Positions 24,050 through 32,971 of a stretch of 54,755 nucleotides of DNA are shown piece by piece. The number at the start of each line of letters is the position of its first letter. The first letter of the stretch is position 1. Under the pieces are notes generated by a model. That model saw only the letters and a list, made by a program, of their open reading frames with translations, was not told the origin of the DNA and made no database searches. The translations under genes and the position numbers were made by a program. The stretch is from Nitrososphaerota archaeon (GTDB lineage: Archaea; Thermoproteota; Nitrososphaeria; Nitrososphaerales; Nitrosopumilaceae), in the NCBI GenBank assembly GCA_016872015.1, contig VHBK01000005.1, positions 1 through 54,755 of the forward strand, written 5' to 3'.

Positions 24050-25457
24050 AGGTGATTTTTGACCTTTCTGAATGAACAGCACGAATCGCTGTTTCTATAT
24101 TATTTGCAGAATCATCTACGACTATTATGACTCGTGAGGTTTCTTCTTGTGCATCCATGTTTAGAATGTTGAGGCCCGCCTCACCAATTCTGGAGCTTGC
24201 CTTGGATACAATTTGGTGAACGCGCCACATCTGGTCTCCTATCAATGTGATGACACCCCTGTTGTACTGGATGGTGGCCAGTGGATCAAACCCTAGGAAA
24301 TAGCGCTCGTTTCGCTTGACATAATCTGCATCCAGGAATAAGATTCTTGTAAATTCAATGTCGTCCTTGGTAAATGGCGACAAAATGACAAACTCGGAAT
24401 ACCGCTTTTCCTTTTCTAGTGATTCCAGAAGGGTTTCTGCTGCCAGACTTTCTATTTTTAGGATGGCACAGTTTTTCTTGCCTGTGACTATCTTTAAGGG
24501 ATGACCGTTTTGGTTGTCGGATTTGCGCAATATTGTGGTAGTCTTGCTAGGATCCTTCATGTTGGTAATAATAATTGGCATGTCTACTCCGTTTTCCAGA
24601 ATCTCTTTGATTGCAATTGGATCTAGAATTTTCATGCCAAACATGCCTGCAATTCTTGCCTCATTGTATGATAGTAGTGTAATGTCTTCTAGCTCTTCTG
24701 TTACTATTCTTGGATCTGCCGATACTACGGCACTGTCTTTTTCAAAGTCGATTCTGGTATCGTATTTTTTGTGAAATAATATTCCTAGGTCTGCAGCAGT
24801 TCTGTCTGATCCGCCTCGCTCATATGTAGTCTCTATTCCATCTGGTGTTTTGCCGATAAATCCGCCAATTGATACCACCTCGTTGTTTTTTACTAGCTCT
24901 TCTAGCGGCCCAAGCCTTGCAGCAGACTCTGAGGCAAGAAAATTGGTTGATTCAATATTGTTATCAGTTATGATTGGCCAGGCATCATAGCTTGCAACCC
25001 CTGATTTGAGGCCGGCACCCTTCAGAATGTAGCTCATAACATATGACATGAGAACTTCTCCTGAAAACGCCAGTGCACGTGAGCGGACTTCGTTTGCAAA
25101 TGATTTTTTGTCTTTTGCTTCTGTAAACGCCTGAGCCGCCTTTGCAAGAAAAGAATCTACTGTTTTTTGGCATTCTGACTTGTACTCCTCAGATACTGAT
25201 GATAGGATTTTTTGGTATGATTGCCTGATTGGTGTAATGTCTGGCGTTGTCCCCTCTTCTGCCTTTCTGCCAATGTGTAACGCCAGGTCTGTAAGTGATT
25301 TTCTTTTTCCTTCATGTATGGTAAGTGGAGCTGAGAAAACTGCAATTACTTTCGAGTCTTGCTTTAGGTGCTTTATTCTAGATATAATATCTGATACAAA
25401 TTCGCCGTCAATTCCACTTGCGCTTCCGCCAAACTTTGCTACTACAAGTCTTTCCAA
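24042..25457 (-). CDS. lysC: Aspartate kinase
   Basis: 471 residues. The amino-acid kinase domain starts with VAKFGGSASG and includes SIGGFIGKT, TYERGGSDRTAADLG and the DPRIV / LSYNEARIAGMFGMKILDP region typical of aspartokinases. The last ~150 residues contain two ACT-like repeats (AILKIESLAAETLLESLEKE and ITLIGDQMWRVHQIVSKASSRIGEAGLNILNMDA), the usual site of feedback inhibition. It phosphorylates aspartate at the head of lysine, threonine and methionine synthesis. TTG or ATG near 25457 gives the standard N-terminus. Confidence 0.9.
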   Translation of the reverse strand: MERLVVAKFGGSASGIDGEFVSDIISRIKHLKQDSKVIAVFSAPLTIHEGKRKSLTDLALHIGRKAEEGTTPDITPIRQSYQKILSSVSEEYKSECQKTVDSFLAKAAQAFTEAKDKKSFANEVRSRALAFSGEVLMSYVMSYILKGAGLKSGVASYDAWPIITDNNIESTNFLASESAARLGPLEELVKNNEVVSIGGFIGKTPDGIETTYERGGSDRTAADLGILFHKKYDTRIDFEKDSAVVSADPRIVTEELEDITLLSYNEARIAGMFGMKILDPIAIKEILENGVDMPIIITNMKDPSKTTTILRKSDNQNGHPLKIVTGKKNCAILKIESLAAETLLESLEKEKRYSEFVILSPFTKDDIEFTRILFLDADYVKRNERYFLGFDPLATIQYNRGVITLIGDQMWRVHQIVSKASSRIGEAGLNILNMDAQEETSRVIIVVDDSANNIETAIRAVHSERSKITFT

Positions 25458-25496
25458 GTAAGATTGGTTGCATTCAAAACCACTTTTAAGGGTACG

Positions 25497-26531
25497 CTAT
25501 GAATATTGCAAAATAATCTCGGCTGCCTTTTTTGCACCATCTGTTTGCATTTGTGTACGTCTTGAATCTAGCTTTTGTGGAATTAAGGAATCTAGCTTGT
25601 AAATGTCATCAAAGAAATAACCTTCCTCTTTTGCATTGTCTTCCTGCTCAAAGTGGCCCTTGATTGGAATGAAAATTCCCTGCGTGCCGTATGCTTTTGA
25701 TTCATCTATTGTGGACTTGCCGGCAAGCGAGATCACCAGGTCTGATGCAAAAATTATCTCATGCAAATTATTTACAAAGCCTAGATTTCGGATGTTTTGA
25801 TTTTCAACTTTTAGTGTTGGGCCGCTGATGAGCACCAAGTCGATGTCTTTTAGCTTGGAGGCCGCCTCGATTACTTTGTGGATTAGGAATTTTCCTGCAT
25901 CTGTTCCGCCAACGCTTGCAACGATAGTTTTTTTCTCAAAACCAAATCTTTCTCGCAACTCTTCTCTGGTGTGTTGTGTGGATCTGACTATTGGGCCGAC
26001 TCGCCTGATATTGTCTTGGTCTGGGCCTGCCTCTGGAAGTATTACTGTGTTGCATTTTTGGATGATTTCTTTCATGGACTTGTTCATCTTTTTTTCTATT
26101 ATCGAGCCTATTCCCTTGGTGAATCTGGTCTCCAAAATGTCCGTGATGAGTATGTTGGGGATCTTTTTTTGTTGTGCTATTGTTAATGATGCGAAGTCTT
26201 CATCACTTACTATTATTTGGGGATTTTCTGTATTGATGAATCTCTCTGATATTTTCTTGCAATCCTTGTAGTATTGATAGTATTTCCAAAGCCAGCCTAG
26301 CGAGCCCTGCAGTGCGCCATTTTGTACATCAAAGTTTGGTGGTGTGTATTCGACATTTACTGCAAACCCGTACTCTGAGATCAGCTTGGCAGCACCTGTC
26401 CCTGTGAGAAATTTTAGCGGTTTTTGCAAAAACTGCGCTATTGCGATATCGCGCGTTGCATGTCCTAGGCCTATTGGACTGCAGAAAAACCCAATGTTTT
26501 GGTTCAATGATTTTTGTGTTGAATCTCTCAA
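25497..26531 (-). CDS. GT-B glycosyltransferase (MurG/GT28-like)
   Basis: 344 residues. The N-terminal domain begins IGFFCSPIGLGHATRDIAIAQ, the GHATR loop of UDP-sugar-binding GT1/GT28 enzymes. The C-terminal domain has IVASVGGTDAGKFLIHKV, LVLISGP and LVISLAGKSTIDESKAYGTQGIFIPIKG, the nucleotide-sugar-binding half. It probably adds a hexosamine or glucose to a lipid or protein acceptor at the inner membrane face. TTG start; a second TTG eight codons in is possible. It lies 33 nt from tRNA-Val on the other strand. Confidence 0.75.
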   Translation of the reverse strand: MRDSTQKSLNQNIGFFCSPIGLGHATRDIAIAQFLQKPLKFLTGTGAAKLISEYGFAVNVEYTPPNFDVQNGALQGSLGWLWKYYQYYKDCKKISERFINTENPQIIVSDEDFASLTIAQQKKIPNILITDILETRFTKGIGSIIEKKMNKSMKEIIQKCNTVILPEAGPDQDNIRRVGPIVRSTQHTREELRERFGFEKKTIVASVGGTDAGKFLIHKVIEAASKLKDIDLVLISGPTLKVENQNIRNLGFVNNLHEIIFASDLVISLAGKSTIDESKAYGTQGIFIPIKGHFEQEDNAKEEGYFFDDIYKLDSLIPQKLDSRRTQMQTDGAKKAAEIILQYS

Positions 26532-26563
26532 AGTTTAAATGGTTTCTGAAAAGGAATTTTGCT

Positions 26564-26637
26564 GGGCTCATAGTCCAGTTGGTTATGACGTCGCCCTTAC
26601 ACGGCGAAGACCCTGGGTTCGAATCCCAGTGGGCCCA
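26564..26637 (+). tRNA. tRNA-Val (anticodon TAC)
   Basis: 74 nt: acceptor GGGCTCA/TGGGCCC with one U:G pair, anticodon stem TCGCC/GGCGA around CTTACAC (anticodon TAC), T arm CTGGG-TTCGAAT-CCCAG, discriminator A. No intron and no encoded CCA. All stems pair well, unlike tRNA-Arg and tRNA-Ala in this window. Confidence 0.93.
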
Positions 26638-26689
26638 TTTTCATATTAAACAGACAGCATCTTACTAGGCCGCAATGCCATAGTTATTC

Positions 26690-26785
26690 ATGGAAATCCA
26701 GACAAAGATTCCAAAATTCAAGTGGGGTACAATATCGGAGCTAAATTCAGGCCATACAAAATCTGAATGGGGCTCTGGCAACTAG
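26690..26785 (+). CDS. 31-residue micro-ORF (weak candidate)
   Basis: ATG at 26690, TAG at 26783-26785, encoding MEIQTKIPKFKWGTISELNS and GHTKSEWGSGN. It fills the gap after tRNA-Val and ends 4 nt into the convergent thioesterase gene. The composition is plausible for a small soluble peptide, but nothing else supports it. Confidence 0.25.
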   Translation: MEIQTKIPKFKWGTISELNSGHTKSEWGSGN

Positions 26786-27273
26786 TTTTTTGCCTTGTTG
26801 CGCTTTTTTTCCTTGATTCTTTGATTCATTCGCCTAACTCCTTGTGCAAATCTCTGTTTTTCTTCCTTGGTTTTGAGGACTAGCTTTGGAACTGGGGTTG
26901 GCTTGCCGTTTTCATCTAGTGCTACTGATGTTACCAGTGCGGTTCCAGTCAGGGTCTTGGTTCCTTTGATGAGATCTTCTGCTTCAACTCGGACCTCGAT
27001 TTCCATCGAGGACTTTCTGACTGCGTTGAGTCTGGCATTTAGGATCAAGGCGTTTCCAACATAGACTGGCTTGAGAAAGTCCACTCTGTCAATGCTTGCG
27101 GTTACTGCATTTTTCCTAGAATGTCTGTGAGCTACAATTCCGGCTACTACGTCTATTTGTTTTAGGATCTCGCCACCAAAGACGTTTCCCGCAGGGTTTG
27201 CGTCATGCGGAAACATTCTTGATATTACCTCTACTTTGGATTCGTTTGCGCTTTTTGCACTCAAGGATTTCAA
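26782..27273 (-). CDS. Acyl-CoA thioesterase, hotdog fold (YciA/BFIT type)
   Basis: 163 residues. The hotdog signature ISRMFPHDANPAGNVFGGEILKQIDVVAGIVAHRH, with VDFLKPVYVGN and LTGTALVTSVALDENGKPTPVPKLV, matches the hexameric acyl-CoA thioesterase group. The Asn and the following GG/Asp region form the active site in relatives. It hydrolyses an acyl-CoA to free acid and CoA; substrate chain length unknown. The C-terminus is very basic (RMNQRIKEKKRNKAKN). TTG start. Confidence 0.85.
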   Translation of the reverse strand: MKSLSAKSANESKVEVISRMFPHDANPAGNVFGGEILKQIDVVAGIVAHRHSRKNAVTASIDRVDFLKPVYVGNALILNARLNAVRKSSMEIEVRVEAEDLIKGTKTLTGTALVTSVALDENGKPTPVPKLVLKTKEEKQRFAQGVRRMNQRIKEKKRNKAKN

Positions 27274-27393
27274 TTATGGCATGATGGCAGTATTTCTTGT
27301 TTTTGTCGTCTTGATGCTTTTAGAGTAATTTTCCTAGGAAAGCATACGTTGGTTGCACAAGATTTTTTATCACTATACGAAATAATTTGTTAG

Positions 27394-27645
27394 TTGAGTG
27401 AACTATCATCCACTGACAAGCTGACCATAATCCAGTATGCCATAGAAAAATATGAAAACGAGGCCGTATTGCTTGAGAAGCTAAAGACCATTCTGTCAGA
27501 AAAAGATGCACAAAGAAGCATTGACACTCTGATTGGCACGCAGCGGGTGCGCAGAATCGGGCCAGAAATCCTACAGAACAATATATCCCACACAGAATTG
27601 CCAGATCTGCCGGAGAATCTAAAGCCAATAATTGATAGCTTATAA
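27394..27645 (+). CDS. Small helical hypothetical protein
   Basis: 83 residues, TTG start. Acidic N-terminal helix (SSTDKLTIIQYAIEKYENEAVLLEKLKTILSEKDAQRSIDTLIG) and a Pro/Leu-rich end (LPDLPENLKPIIDSL). No membrane segment or motif. It precedes the nickel transporter gene by 60 nt in the same direction. Function unknown. Confidence 0.6.
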   Translation: MSELSSTDKLTIIQYAIEKYENEAVLLEKLKTILSEKDAQRSIDTLIGTQRVRRIGPEILQNNISHTELPDLPENLKPIIDSL

Positions 27646-27705
27646 CTTGATCTCACACAGACAGGCAATTTTTTAAACATGTTATAGTAGGTGGTTTTGT
27701 ATAGC

Positions 27706-28458
27706 ATGGAAGAAATTCTAACACAAATCGGAGAATTGTCACCAGTCTTGGTTTTGGGTCTGGGATTGTCAATTGGATTGCAGCATGCGTTTGAGCCTGA
27801 TCATGTTGCTGCAGTTGGTACACAGGTATCAAAAGGAAAATTCATGCAGAAATCTACTGGTCAAGTAATTAGATCAGGTACACTCCGATCCTCTCTTCTT
27901 GGCGCATTTTGGGGTGCAGGCCACACAACAACGCTTGTTCTGATGGGATTGTTGGTATATACACTTGCAATCAAAATAGAACAAAACGTCTTTTCAGGTT
28001 TGGAGCTTGTAGTTGGAATGATGCTGATATTTCTGGCAATCACTACTATGTCAAACAAGAAAATTATTCAGCTAAACCATAGACACCCTCATCAACATCA
28101 AGACGGATCAACACACTATGATGCACACAATCATGATGATGTTGATCACAAGCACACCCACAAATCATATTTGATTGGTTGCATTCATGGCCTTGCGGGG
28201 AGCGGCAGTCTGGTTGTTCTGACTGCGGCAACTCTGAACAATGTTGGAATGGTTCTGGGGTTCATTTTGATTTTTGGAATAGGAAGCGTCATCGGAATGG
28301 CTTTGGTCTCTGGAATAATGGGTGTTCCATTTGCGTTGTCTAACAAGGCAACAAAAATCAACAAAATTGCTCGTTATGTCGCAGGTGCATTCTCTCTAAT
28401 AATTGGTGCAAACATCGTGTACCAGATCACAATAGTTGATAACTTGTTTGCACTCTAA
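27706..28458 (+). CDS. Nickel/cobalt permease, NiCoT/UreH-like
   Basis: 250 residues with about six transmembrane helices. The metal signature GLQHAFEPDHVAAV (HAx4DH) in the second helix and GAFWGAGHTTTLVLMG in the next are hallmarks of NiCoT transporters. A cytosolic His-rich loop (HRHPHQHQDGSTHYDAHNHD...) probably binds metal. GCIHGLAGSGSLVVLT is the later conserved motif. It brings in Ni or Co, needed for urease or cobalamin. The ATG at 27706 is preferred to the upstream GTG. It overlaps the convergent radical SAM gene by 4 nt. Confidence 0.85.
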   Translation: MEEILTQIGELSPVLVLGLGLSIGLQHAFEPDHVAAVGTQVSKGKFMQKSTGQVIRSGTLRSSLLGAFWGAGHTTTLVLMGLLVYTLAIKIEQNVFSGLELVVGMMLIFLAITTMSNKKIIQLNHRHPHQHQDGSTHYDAHNHDDVDHKHTHKSYLIGCIHGLAGSGSLVVLTAATLNNVGMVLGFILIFGIGSVIGMALVSGIMGVPFALSNKATKINKIARYVAGAFSLIIGANIVYQITIVDNLFAL

Positions 28459-29336
28459 AATCCTCTAAGACCAACAGGCCTGATTACTTCGGGATGCTGC
28501 CTCATCCAGGATATTTTATCTAGCATCATTTGCTTGTCTTGCGGGAATGTTCCCTTGATAGTGTAGGCATTGGAGCCGTGGTTTGCGCGAAATATTATTT
28601 GGTCTGTAACATCAATTTGTGATACTAGGTCTTCCAACTCGTCTCGTGCTTCTGAATCGGAAACGGGAATGAACGGCTCGCCAAACTTGTCCAAAAACTC
28701 TTGCTTGATTCCGTTTTCCAAGTATAGTGTCAGAGCCCCTACATAATGGGGTGCAGATGCATTGATGACCTGGGCTGTTCCGCGAATGTGTTCTTTGGAA
28801 TAAGTCTTGCCTCCAAGGCCCAAAATTATCATGCATGAGAGTATGTATCCGGCATCCTTTGCCTTTTTGCATGCACGAATTATTGTAGTAGATGTTGCAC
28901 CCTTGGTTACTTTTTTTAGTATTAGATCAGAACCACTTTCTATTCCGAGATAAAACATGTCAAGGCCTGATTCACGTAATAGCTTGAGTTCTTCTGGTGT
29001 TTTTTTGAGAATGTTCATCGGCATTGCATAGCACGAAATTCTCTCTATTTTCTGGAATTTTTCTCGAATGTACTTTACTATTTTTTGCATGTATTCCACT
29101 GAGAGATTTAGCGCATCGCCGTCTGCCAAAAAGACACGTCTTGTATCTGGTAGAATTTTTACCATCATGTCGATTTCTGCCTTTACCTGTTCCCATGGGC
29201 GCTCTGAATATTCCTTTGAGCGGTACATGTCGCAAAACGAGCACTCGTTAAATGAACAACCTAGTGTAACTTGGAAGATAAGCGAGTCTGCCTCCGATGG
29301 CGGCCTGTACAGCGGATAGTCATAGTTTAACATCAT
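28455..29336 (-). CDS. Radical SAM protein with CX4CX2C cluster motif
   Basis: 293 residues. The N-terminal LIFQVTLGCSFNECSFCDMYR gives CX4CX2C rather than the classical CX3CX2C spacing; a widespread uncharacterised family shares this GCSxNxCxFCxMY form. Later motifs are VFLADGDALNL, MFYLGIESGSD and MIILGLGGK, usual for the SAM barrel. Often annotated as coproporphyrinogen-oxidase-like, but that function is not supported by sequence here. Substrate unknown. Two adjacent ATG codons could start it. Confidence 0.8.
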   Translation of the reverse strand: MMLNYDYPLYRPPSEADSLIFQVTLGCSFNECSFCDMYRSKEYSERPWEQVKAEIDMMVKILPDTRRVFLADGDALNLSVEYMQKIVKYIREKFQKIERISCYAMPMNILKKTPEELKLLRESGLDMFYLGIESGSDLILKKVTKGATSTTIIRACKKAKDAGYILSCMIILGLGGKTYSKEHIRGTAQVINASAPHYVGALTLYLENGIKQEFLDKFGEPFIPVSDSEARDELEDLVSQIDVTDQIIFRANHGSNAYTIKGTFPQDKQMMLDKISWMRQHPEVIRPVGLRGF

Positions 29337-29409
29337 GATATGATTAGAGCAAATTTGGTAATATTATTTTTGTATATGTTTTTCTAGCTTCTTTAAACCT
29401 CTGAGGGCA

Positions 29410-29712
29410 TTGGCAAATGATCCGTACGCAAAGAGGCTGCTTTGGTTTGTGTTTGCAGGATCTCGTGGAGGCGCAAACAGGCTCAGACTAGTTCAGGCAA
29501 TCAGGCAAACTCCATTGAACGCAAACCAGCTGGCAAAGGAGCTGGACTTGGATTACAAGGCAATCATTCATCATGTTGAGGTTTTAGAGAAAAACAACAT
29601 CATTACAAGAATTGGGGAAAAATACAATGTTACGTTTTTTGTATCAGGATTCCTGGAGGCAAACATGGGCTCGTTTTTGGAAATAGCGCAAAAACTGGAA
29701 AAAAGTAAATAA
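29410..29712 (+). CDS. Winged-helix transcription regulator (ArsR-like)
   Basis: 100 residues, TTG start. Residues ~25-85 form a winged HTH: RLRLVQAIRQTPLNANQLAKELDLDYKAIIHHVEVLEKNNIITRIGEKYNVTFF. No metal-binding cysteines are seen. It probably controls the small membrane protein 25 nt downstream, or itself. Such HTH plus membrane-protein pairs are common in halophilic and thaumarchaeal genomes, as far as I know. Confidence 0.75.
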   Translation: MANDPYAKRLLWFVFAGSRGGANRLRLVQAIRQTPLNANQLAKELDLDYKAIIHHVEVLEKNNIITRIGEKYNVTFFVSGFLEANMGSFLEIAQKLEKSK

Positions 29713-29737
29713 GTATAGCAAAGGTGGTTTTTTCTAC

Positions 29738-30022
29738 ATGGAGCAAACATCCGCGATTCTGTCTGGCGTCTCTATAGCAAACATGATTGCACTTGGGGTT
29801 TTGATGTTTGTCTTTGGAAGAATGTATGTGCGAACACGGGCGCAGCTTCCATTGGGGATGATTGTGTTTTCCGTAATGCTGTTTTTGCATAATACTATTG
29901 GCGCATATGCATACTTTTCCATGTCGACATTGTTTGCACCAGAGATCTTTCCATATTTGCTTGGGGTGCACATTGCCGAGCTTGCAGGTATATTGATATT
30001 TCTTAAAATCACAATGGACTAG
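29738..30022 (+). CDS. Three-helix small membrane protein
   Basis: 94 residues with three hydrophobic segments: ILSGVSIANMIALGVLMFVFG, MIVFSVMLFLHNTIGAYAYF and YLLGVHIAELAGILIFLKI. Histidines sit in the second and third helices (FLHN, GVHIAE). It follows the HTH gene in the same direction, so it may be its sensor or target. Family not assigned beyond that layout. Confidence 0.65.
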   Translation: MEQTSAILSGVSIANMIALGVLMFVFGRMYVRTRAQLPLGMIVFSVMLFLHNTIGAYAYFSMSTLFAPEIFPYLLGVHIAELAGILIFLKITMD

Positions 30023-30168
30023 GCAATAGTGTTAGATCAGAGATTGGCTTTCTGCAATTATTTTTTTGAGATTATTTCTGCACATATGACATCCTTGTTT
30101 AACAAATTTTTTACAAAAATCAATTATATCATTAAATATATTATCTAGTTTAATCTTGATCATGAAAT

Positions 30169-31236
30169 ATGGATTATCATAATTTTCATGGAAAAAACAT
30201 TCCTCACATAGAAGTGAATCCAGACATGAAAATTGATGATCTTGTGGAGATCTATGCAAGCTCAGGCTTCAATGCAAGACAGCTGGGAGAAGCTGCAAAG
30301 CTGTTCCGCAAGATGATTGAAGATGATGCAACAATCTGTCTTACTATTGCTGGTGCCATGACGCCAGTTGGTTTTGGAGGTTTTTTCAAGGCCCTCATCG
30401 AAAAAGGATTTGTAGATTGGATAATTTCTACGGGCTCTAACTTGTATCATGAGGATCATTTTGCTTGGAATCTGCCTGTCAAACAAGGACACTTTGAGGT
30501 TGATGATATGATTTTGTACGAAAAGGATATTGTCAGAATAAGAGACGTCTACATCAAGGGCGAAGAGACGCTCAAAAAACAAGACACAATCGTGCAAAAA
30601 ATGTTCGAAAATAACTTGTTTGAAAAACCATTCACCACTGCGGAATTTGCAAACTGGATGGGTAAATATTCAAAAGAACACTCAATGCATCCCGAGCGCA
30701 GTTTTGTAGTATCGGCATATGATTATGATGTGCCGCTTTACATCTCAACCCTGAAGGATTCATCTCTTGCCCTTGATCTAGCTCCGCTCAGACTTGCCAA
30801 CAAGCCATTCTCGGTTGACTTTGTAAGGGAGATAATTGAGCAGGCTGCGATTCTGTATAATTCAAAAAAGGCAGGAATTGTGGAAATTGGTGGCGGTGTT
30901 CCCAAAAATACTGCACAGCAGACTGGACCGCTGTTGGACCAAATCTTAGGCCTAGGCCATGGCGGGCAAAACTATGTCATCCAAATAACAGATGCCAGAC
31001 CAGATACTGGAGGCCTATCTGGCGCTACGCTACAAGAAGGCAAGAGCTGGGGCAAAGTAAAGAATTCTCACGAAGATGTAATTGTAGTCTATGCCGATGC
31101 CACAATAGCGTTTCCGATTTTGTGTCTGTATGCTCTTAGCATGGAAGGTCCAAGAAAACCAAAACGACTATACAAAAAATTAGACCAATACTACCAAAAA
31201 CTATCTGATGACTATTTCAGCAAAACAAAAAAGTAA
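30169..31236 (+). CDS. Deoxyhypusine synthase-like enzyme, variant active site
   Basis: 355 residues of the DHS family: FRKMIEDDATICLTIAGAMTPVG, WIISTGSNLYHEDHFAW, GIVEIGGGVPKN and ITDARPDTGGLSGATLQEGKSWGKV. The catalytic lysine in SWGK is kept. But the segment that in true DHS reads KHH, with the His needed for dehydrogenation of spermidine, reads KNT here, as in the bacterial DHS-like/homospermidine-synthase-like subgroup. It may therefore make a polyamine such as homospermidine or act on another amine rather than modify aIF5A. A true DHS lies 118 nt downstream. Confidence 0.8.
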   Translation: MDYHNFHGKNIPHIEVNPDMKIDDLVEIYASSGFNARQLGEAAKLFRKMIEDDATICLTIAGAMTPVGFGGFFKALIEKGFVDWIISTGSNLYHEDHFAWNLPVKQGHFEVDDMILYEKDIVRIRDVYIKGEETLKKQDTIVQKMFENNLFEKPFTTAEFANWMGKYSKEHSMHPERSFVVSAYDYDVPLYISTLKDSSLALDLAPLRLANKPFSVDFVREIIEQAAILYNSKKAGIVEIGGGVPKNTAQQTGPLLDQILGLGHGGQNYVIQITDARPDTGGLSGATLQEGKSWGKVKNSHEDVIVVYADATIAFPILCLYALSMEGPRKPKRLYKKLDQYYQKLSDDYFSKTKK

Positions 31237-31326
31237 GTTTTTTCACTGTTTTACCAAATTTCCAGACACAAGTGTAACGACAAACCTTCTATGAGAATAA
31301 TCAGATAACCATGAGATTTCAAGAAA

Positions 31327-31333
31327 TTTATAA
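31327..31333 (+). promoter_or_regulatory. TATA box for the deoxyhypusine synthase gene
   Basis: TTTATAA is centred 25 nt before the ATG at 31355, which places the transcription start at or next to the start codon, so the mRNA is probably leaderless. It also shows that the second DHS gene has its own promoter despite lying close behind its paralogue. Confidence 0.5.
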
Positions 31334-31354
31334 TGCATCCCAAGCTACAATGGA

Positions 31355-32290
31355 ATGGAAGATAGTCGGGCGGTAAAAGACATTTCAATAAAAGACGGAG
31401 ATAACATTCAGAGCATATTTAATCAAATGTCTCTATCTGGAGGCTTTGAATCAAGAAATCTTGCTGACGGCCTTGAGATTCTCTCAACAATGATAAACGA
31501 CAAAGAATGTGTCAAGTTTCTCTCGTTTGTTGCAGCAATCACATCCACTGGACTACGGGGAATAATTGCTGATATGCTCAAGAAAAAAATGTTTGATGTT
31601 GTAATTACTACATGCGGTGCACTAGATCATGATATTGCAAGATATTTCTCAAATTATCTAGAAGGTTCGTTTACTCTAGATGATGCAGATCTTTTGGAAA
31701 AAAACATCCACAGACTGGGAAACGTGCTTGTCCCAATGGAAAGCTATGGCCCAATAATTGAGGAAAAAATACAGGCGTTTTTGGAAGCAGCATACCAGTC
31801 GGGCAAAAGGGAGATGTCTACTGCAGACATTGCCAGAATGATAGGCGAAAACCTGGGTGAAGGCTCGTTTTTGTACTGGGCAGCCAAGAACAACATTCCA
31901 GTAGTAGTACCTGGAATAGTGGATGGTGCTGTGGGTAGCCAGATCTGGATGTTTGCCCAAAAACACAGCGATTTCAAACTTAATGTGGTGGCCGACGGCG
32001 AGCTTCTCTCTTCGCTTGTATTCAAGGCAAAAAAATCCGGCGCCTTCATGATGGGTGGTGGAATATCAAAACATCACACCCTTTGGTGGAACCAATACAG
32101 GGACGGCCTTGACTATGCCGTCTACATCACCACTGCACAGGAGTTTGATGGAAGCCTTAGCGGCGCCCTTGTCAGAGAGGCAATCTCGTGGGGCAAGGTA
32201 ACACAAAATGCAAAACAAACCACGATTCATGCAGAAATAACCACAATCTTGCCGTTTCTTTATTCTGCACTTTTATCCAGAGTGAAATAG
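31355..32290 (+). CDS. dys: Deoxyhypusine synthase
   Basis: 311 residues. Contains FLSFVAAITSTGLRG, VVITTCGALDHDIAR, the complete GGGISKHHTLWWNQYRDGLDYAVYITTAQEFDGSLSGA and EAISWGKV. Both the spermidine-oxidising His (KHH) and the acceptor Lys (SWGK) are present. It transfers the aminobutyl group of spermidine to a lysine of aIF5A, the first step of hypusine formation. It follows the variant paralogue in the same direction with its own promoter, so the two are probably independently controlled copies with different substrates. Confidence 0.9.
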   Translation: MEDSRAVKDISIKDGDNIQSIFNQMSLSGGFESRNLADGLEILSTMINDKECVKFLSFVAAITSTGLRGIIADMLKKKMFDVVITTCGALDHDIARYFSNYLEGSFTLDDADLLEKNIHRLGNVLVPMESYGPIIEEKIQAFLEAAYQSGKREMSTADIARMIGENLGEGSFLYWAAKNNIPVVVPGIVDGAVGSQIWMFAQKHSDFKLNVVADGELLSSLVFKAKKSGAFMMGGGISKHHTLWWNQYRDGLDYAVYITTAQEFDGSLSGALVREAISWGKVTQNAKQTTIHAEITTILPFLYSALLSRVK

Positions 32291-32441
32291 ACAAGAATCA
32301 ACTACAACACGGCTCATCTGTAAATATTAAGTCCCAAAATGCCTCATGTATTTTCCTTTTTTTCTCCAGCGTTGTTCTAAAACAATGCGAAAATTCCTTG
32401 AAAGTATGGCAAGAATGTAAATGCATGTAATTGAAACATCA

Positions 32442-32464
32442 AATGCCTTTAACTGTCAGGCATT
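32442..32464. repeat. Inverted repeat upstream of small membrane gene
   Basis: AATGCCT-9 nt-AGGCATT is a perfect 7-bp inverted repeat 52 nt before the ATG at 32516, within the 225-nt gap after the deoxyhypusine synthase. It could be an operator or an mRNA hairpin. The rest of this gap is AT-rich and I see no gene in it. Confidence 0.35.
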
Positions 32465-32515
32465 ACGACATCCAAACATCCAAGTTGATTTATTTCCAAG
32501 CCTGTTTAATATTGC

Positions 32516-32971
32516 ATGATGCAAAAAAGTTATCGTCAGTACATAGTGTTAAACAAAAATCTGATTATTGCGTTCCTTGCTGCAATAATTGTATCTGCCA
32601 TTGTGGCACAGACTTTATCTGATCAAGCAAGCTACATCAATTCTACATATACTGTAGCGATTGACTTTGTTGTATTTTATTCAATGTTTTCTTTTTTATT
32701 TTATTTTGATAATCGCAAAAAGTACTATGCCGAATCAGGCAATCTTAACAAAACACGACTCAAAAAAGATCTTCTAAAAATAATTTCCTCACTCGGTGTG
32801 GCAGAAATTGTTTACACCATATCCAGATGGGCATTGCAGTATTATTTTCTAAATCTGGAATATGAAGCGTATTTAGCATCAATCATCGCACATGTCATCT
32901 CCACAATACTGTACATGATAGTTGTAAATGTGAGTGTGAAAATAACGAGGCTGTACAAAGATGGAACTTAG
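32516..32971 (+). CDS. Four-helix membrane protein
   Basis: 151 residues with four hydrophobic stretches: NLIIAFLAAIIVSAIVAQTL, VAIDFVVFYSMFSFLFYF, IISSLGVAEIVYTISRWALQ and IIAHVISTILYMIVVNVSV. The layout recalls GtrA-like proteins but no diagnostic motif is seen. Its last 11 nt overlap the RNase HI gene, so the two are likely co-translated. Function unknown. Confidence 0.6.
   Translation: MMQKSYRQYIVLNKNLIIAFLAAIIVSAIVAQTLSDQASYINSTYTVAIDFVVFYSMFSFLFYFDNRKKYYAESGNLNKTRLKKDLLKIISSLGVAEIVYTISRWALQYYFLNLEYEAYLASIIAHVISTILYMIVVNVSVKITRLYKDGT

Noticed and set aside
25828-26271. 147-aa plus-strand ORF
   Set aside because: Antisense shadow of the GT28-like glycosyltransferase; Ser/Leu-rich translation typical of a reverse frame.
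28080-28165. His-codon-rich stretch as a possible repeat element
   Set aside because: It is the metal-binding loop of the NiCoT transporter and is in frame.
32188-32622. Two plus-strand ORFs of 80 and 63 aa
   Set aside because: They run across the deoxyhypusine synthase end, the gap and the membrane gene in the wrong frame, and have no coherent composition.
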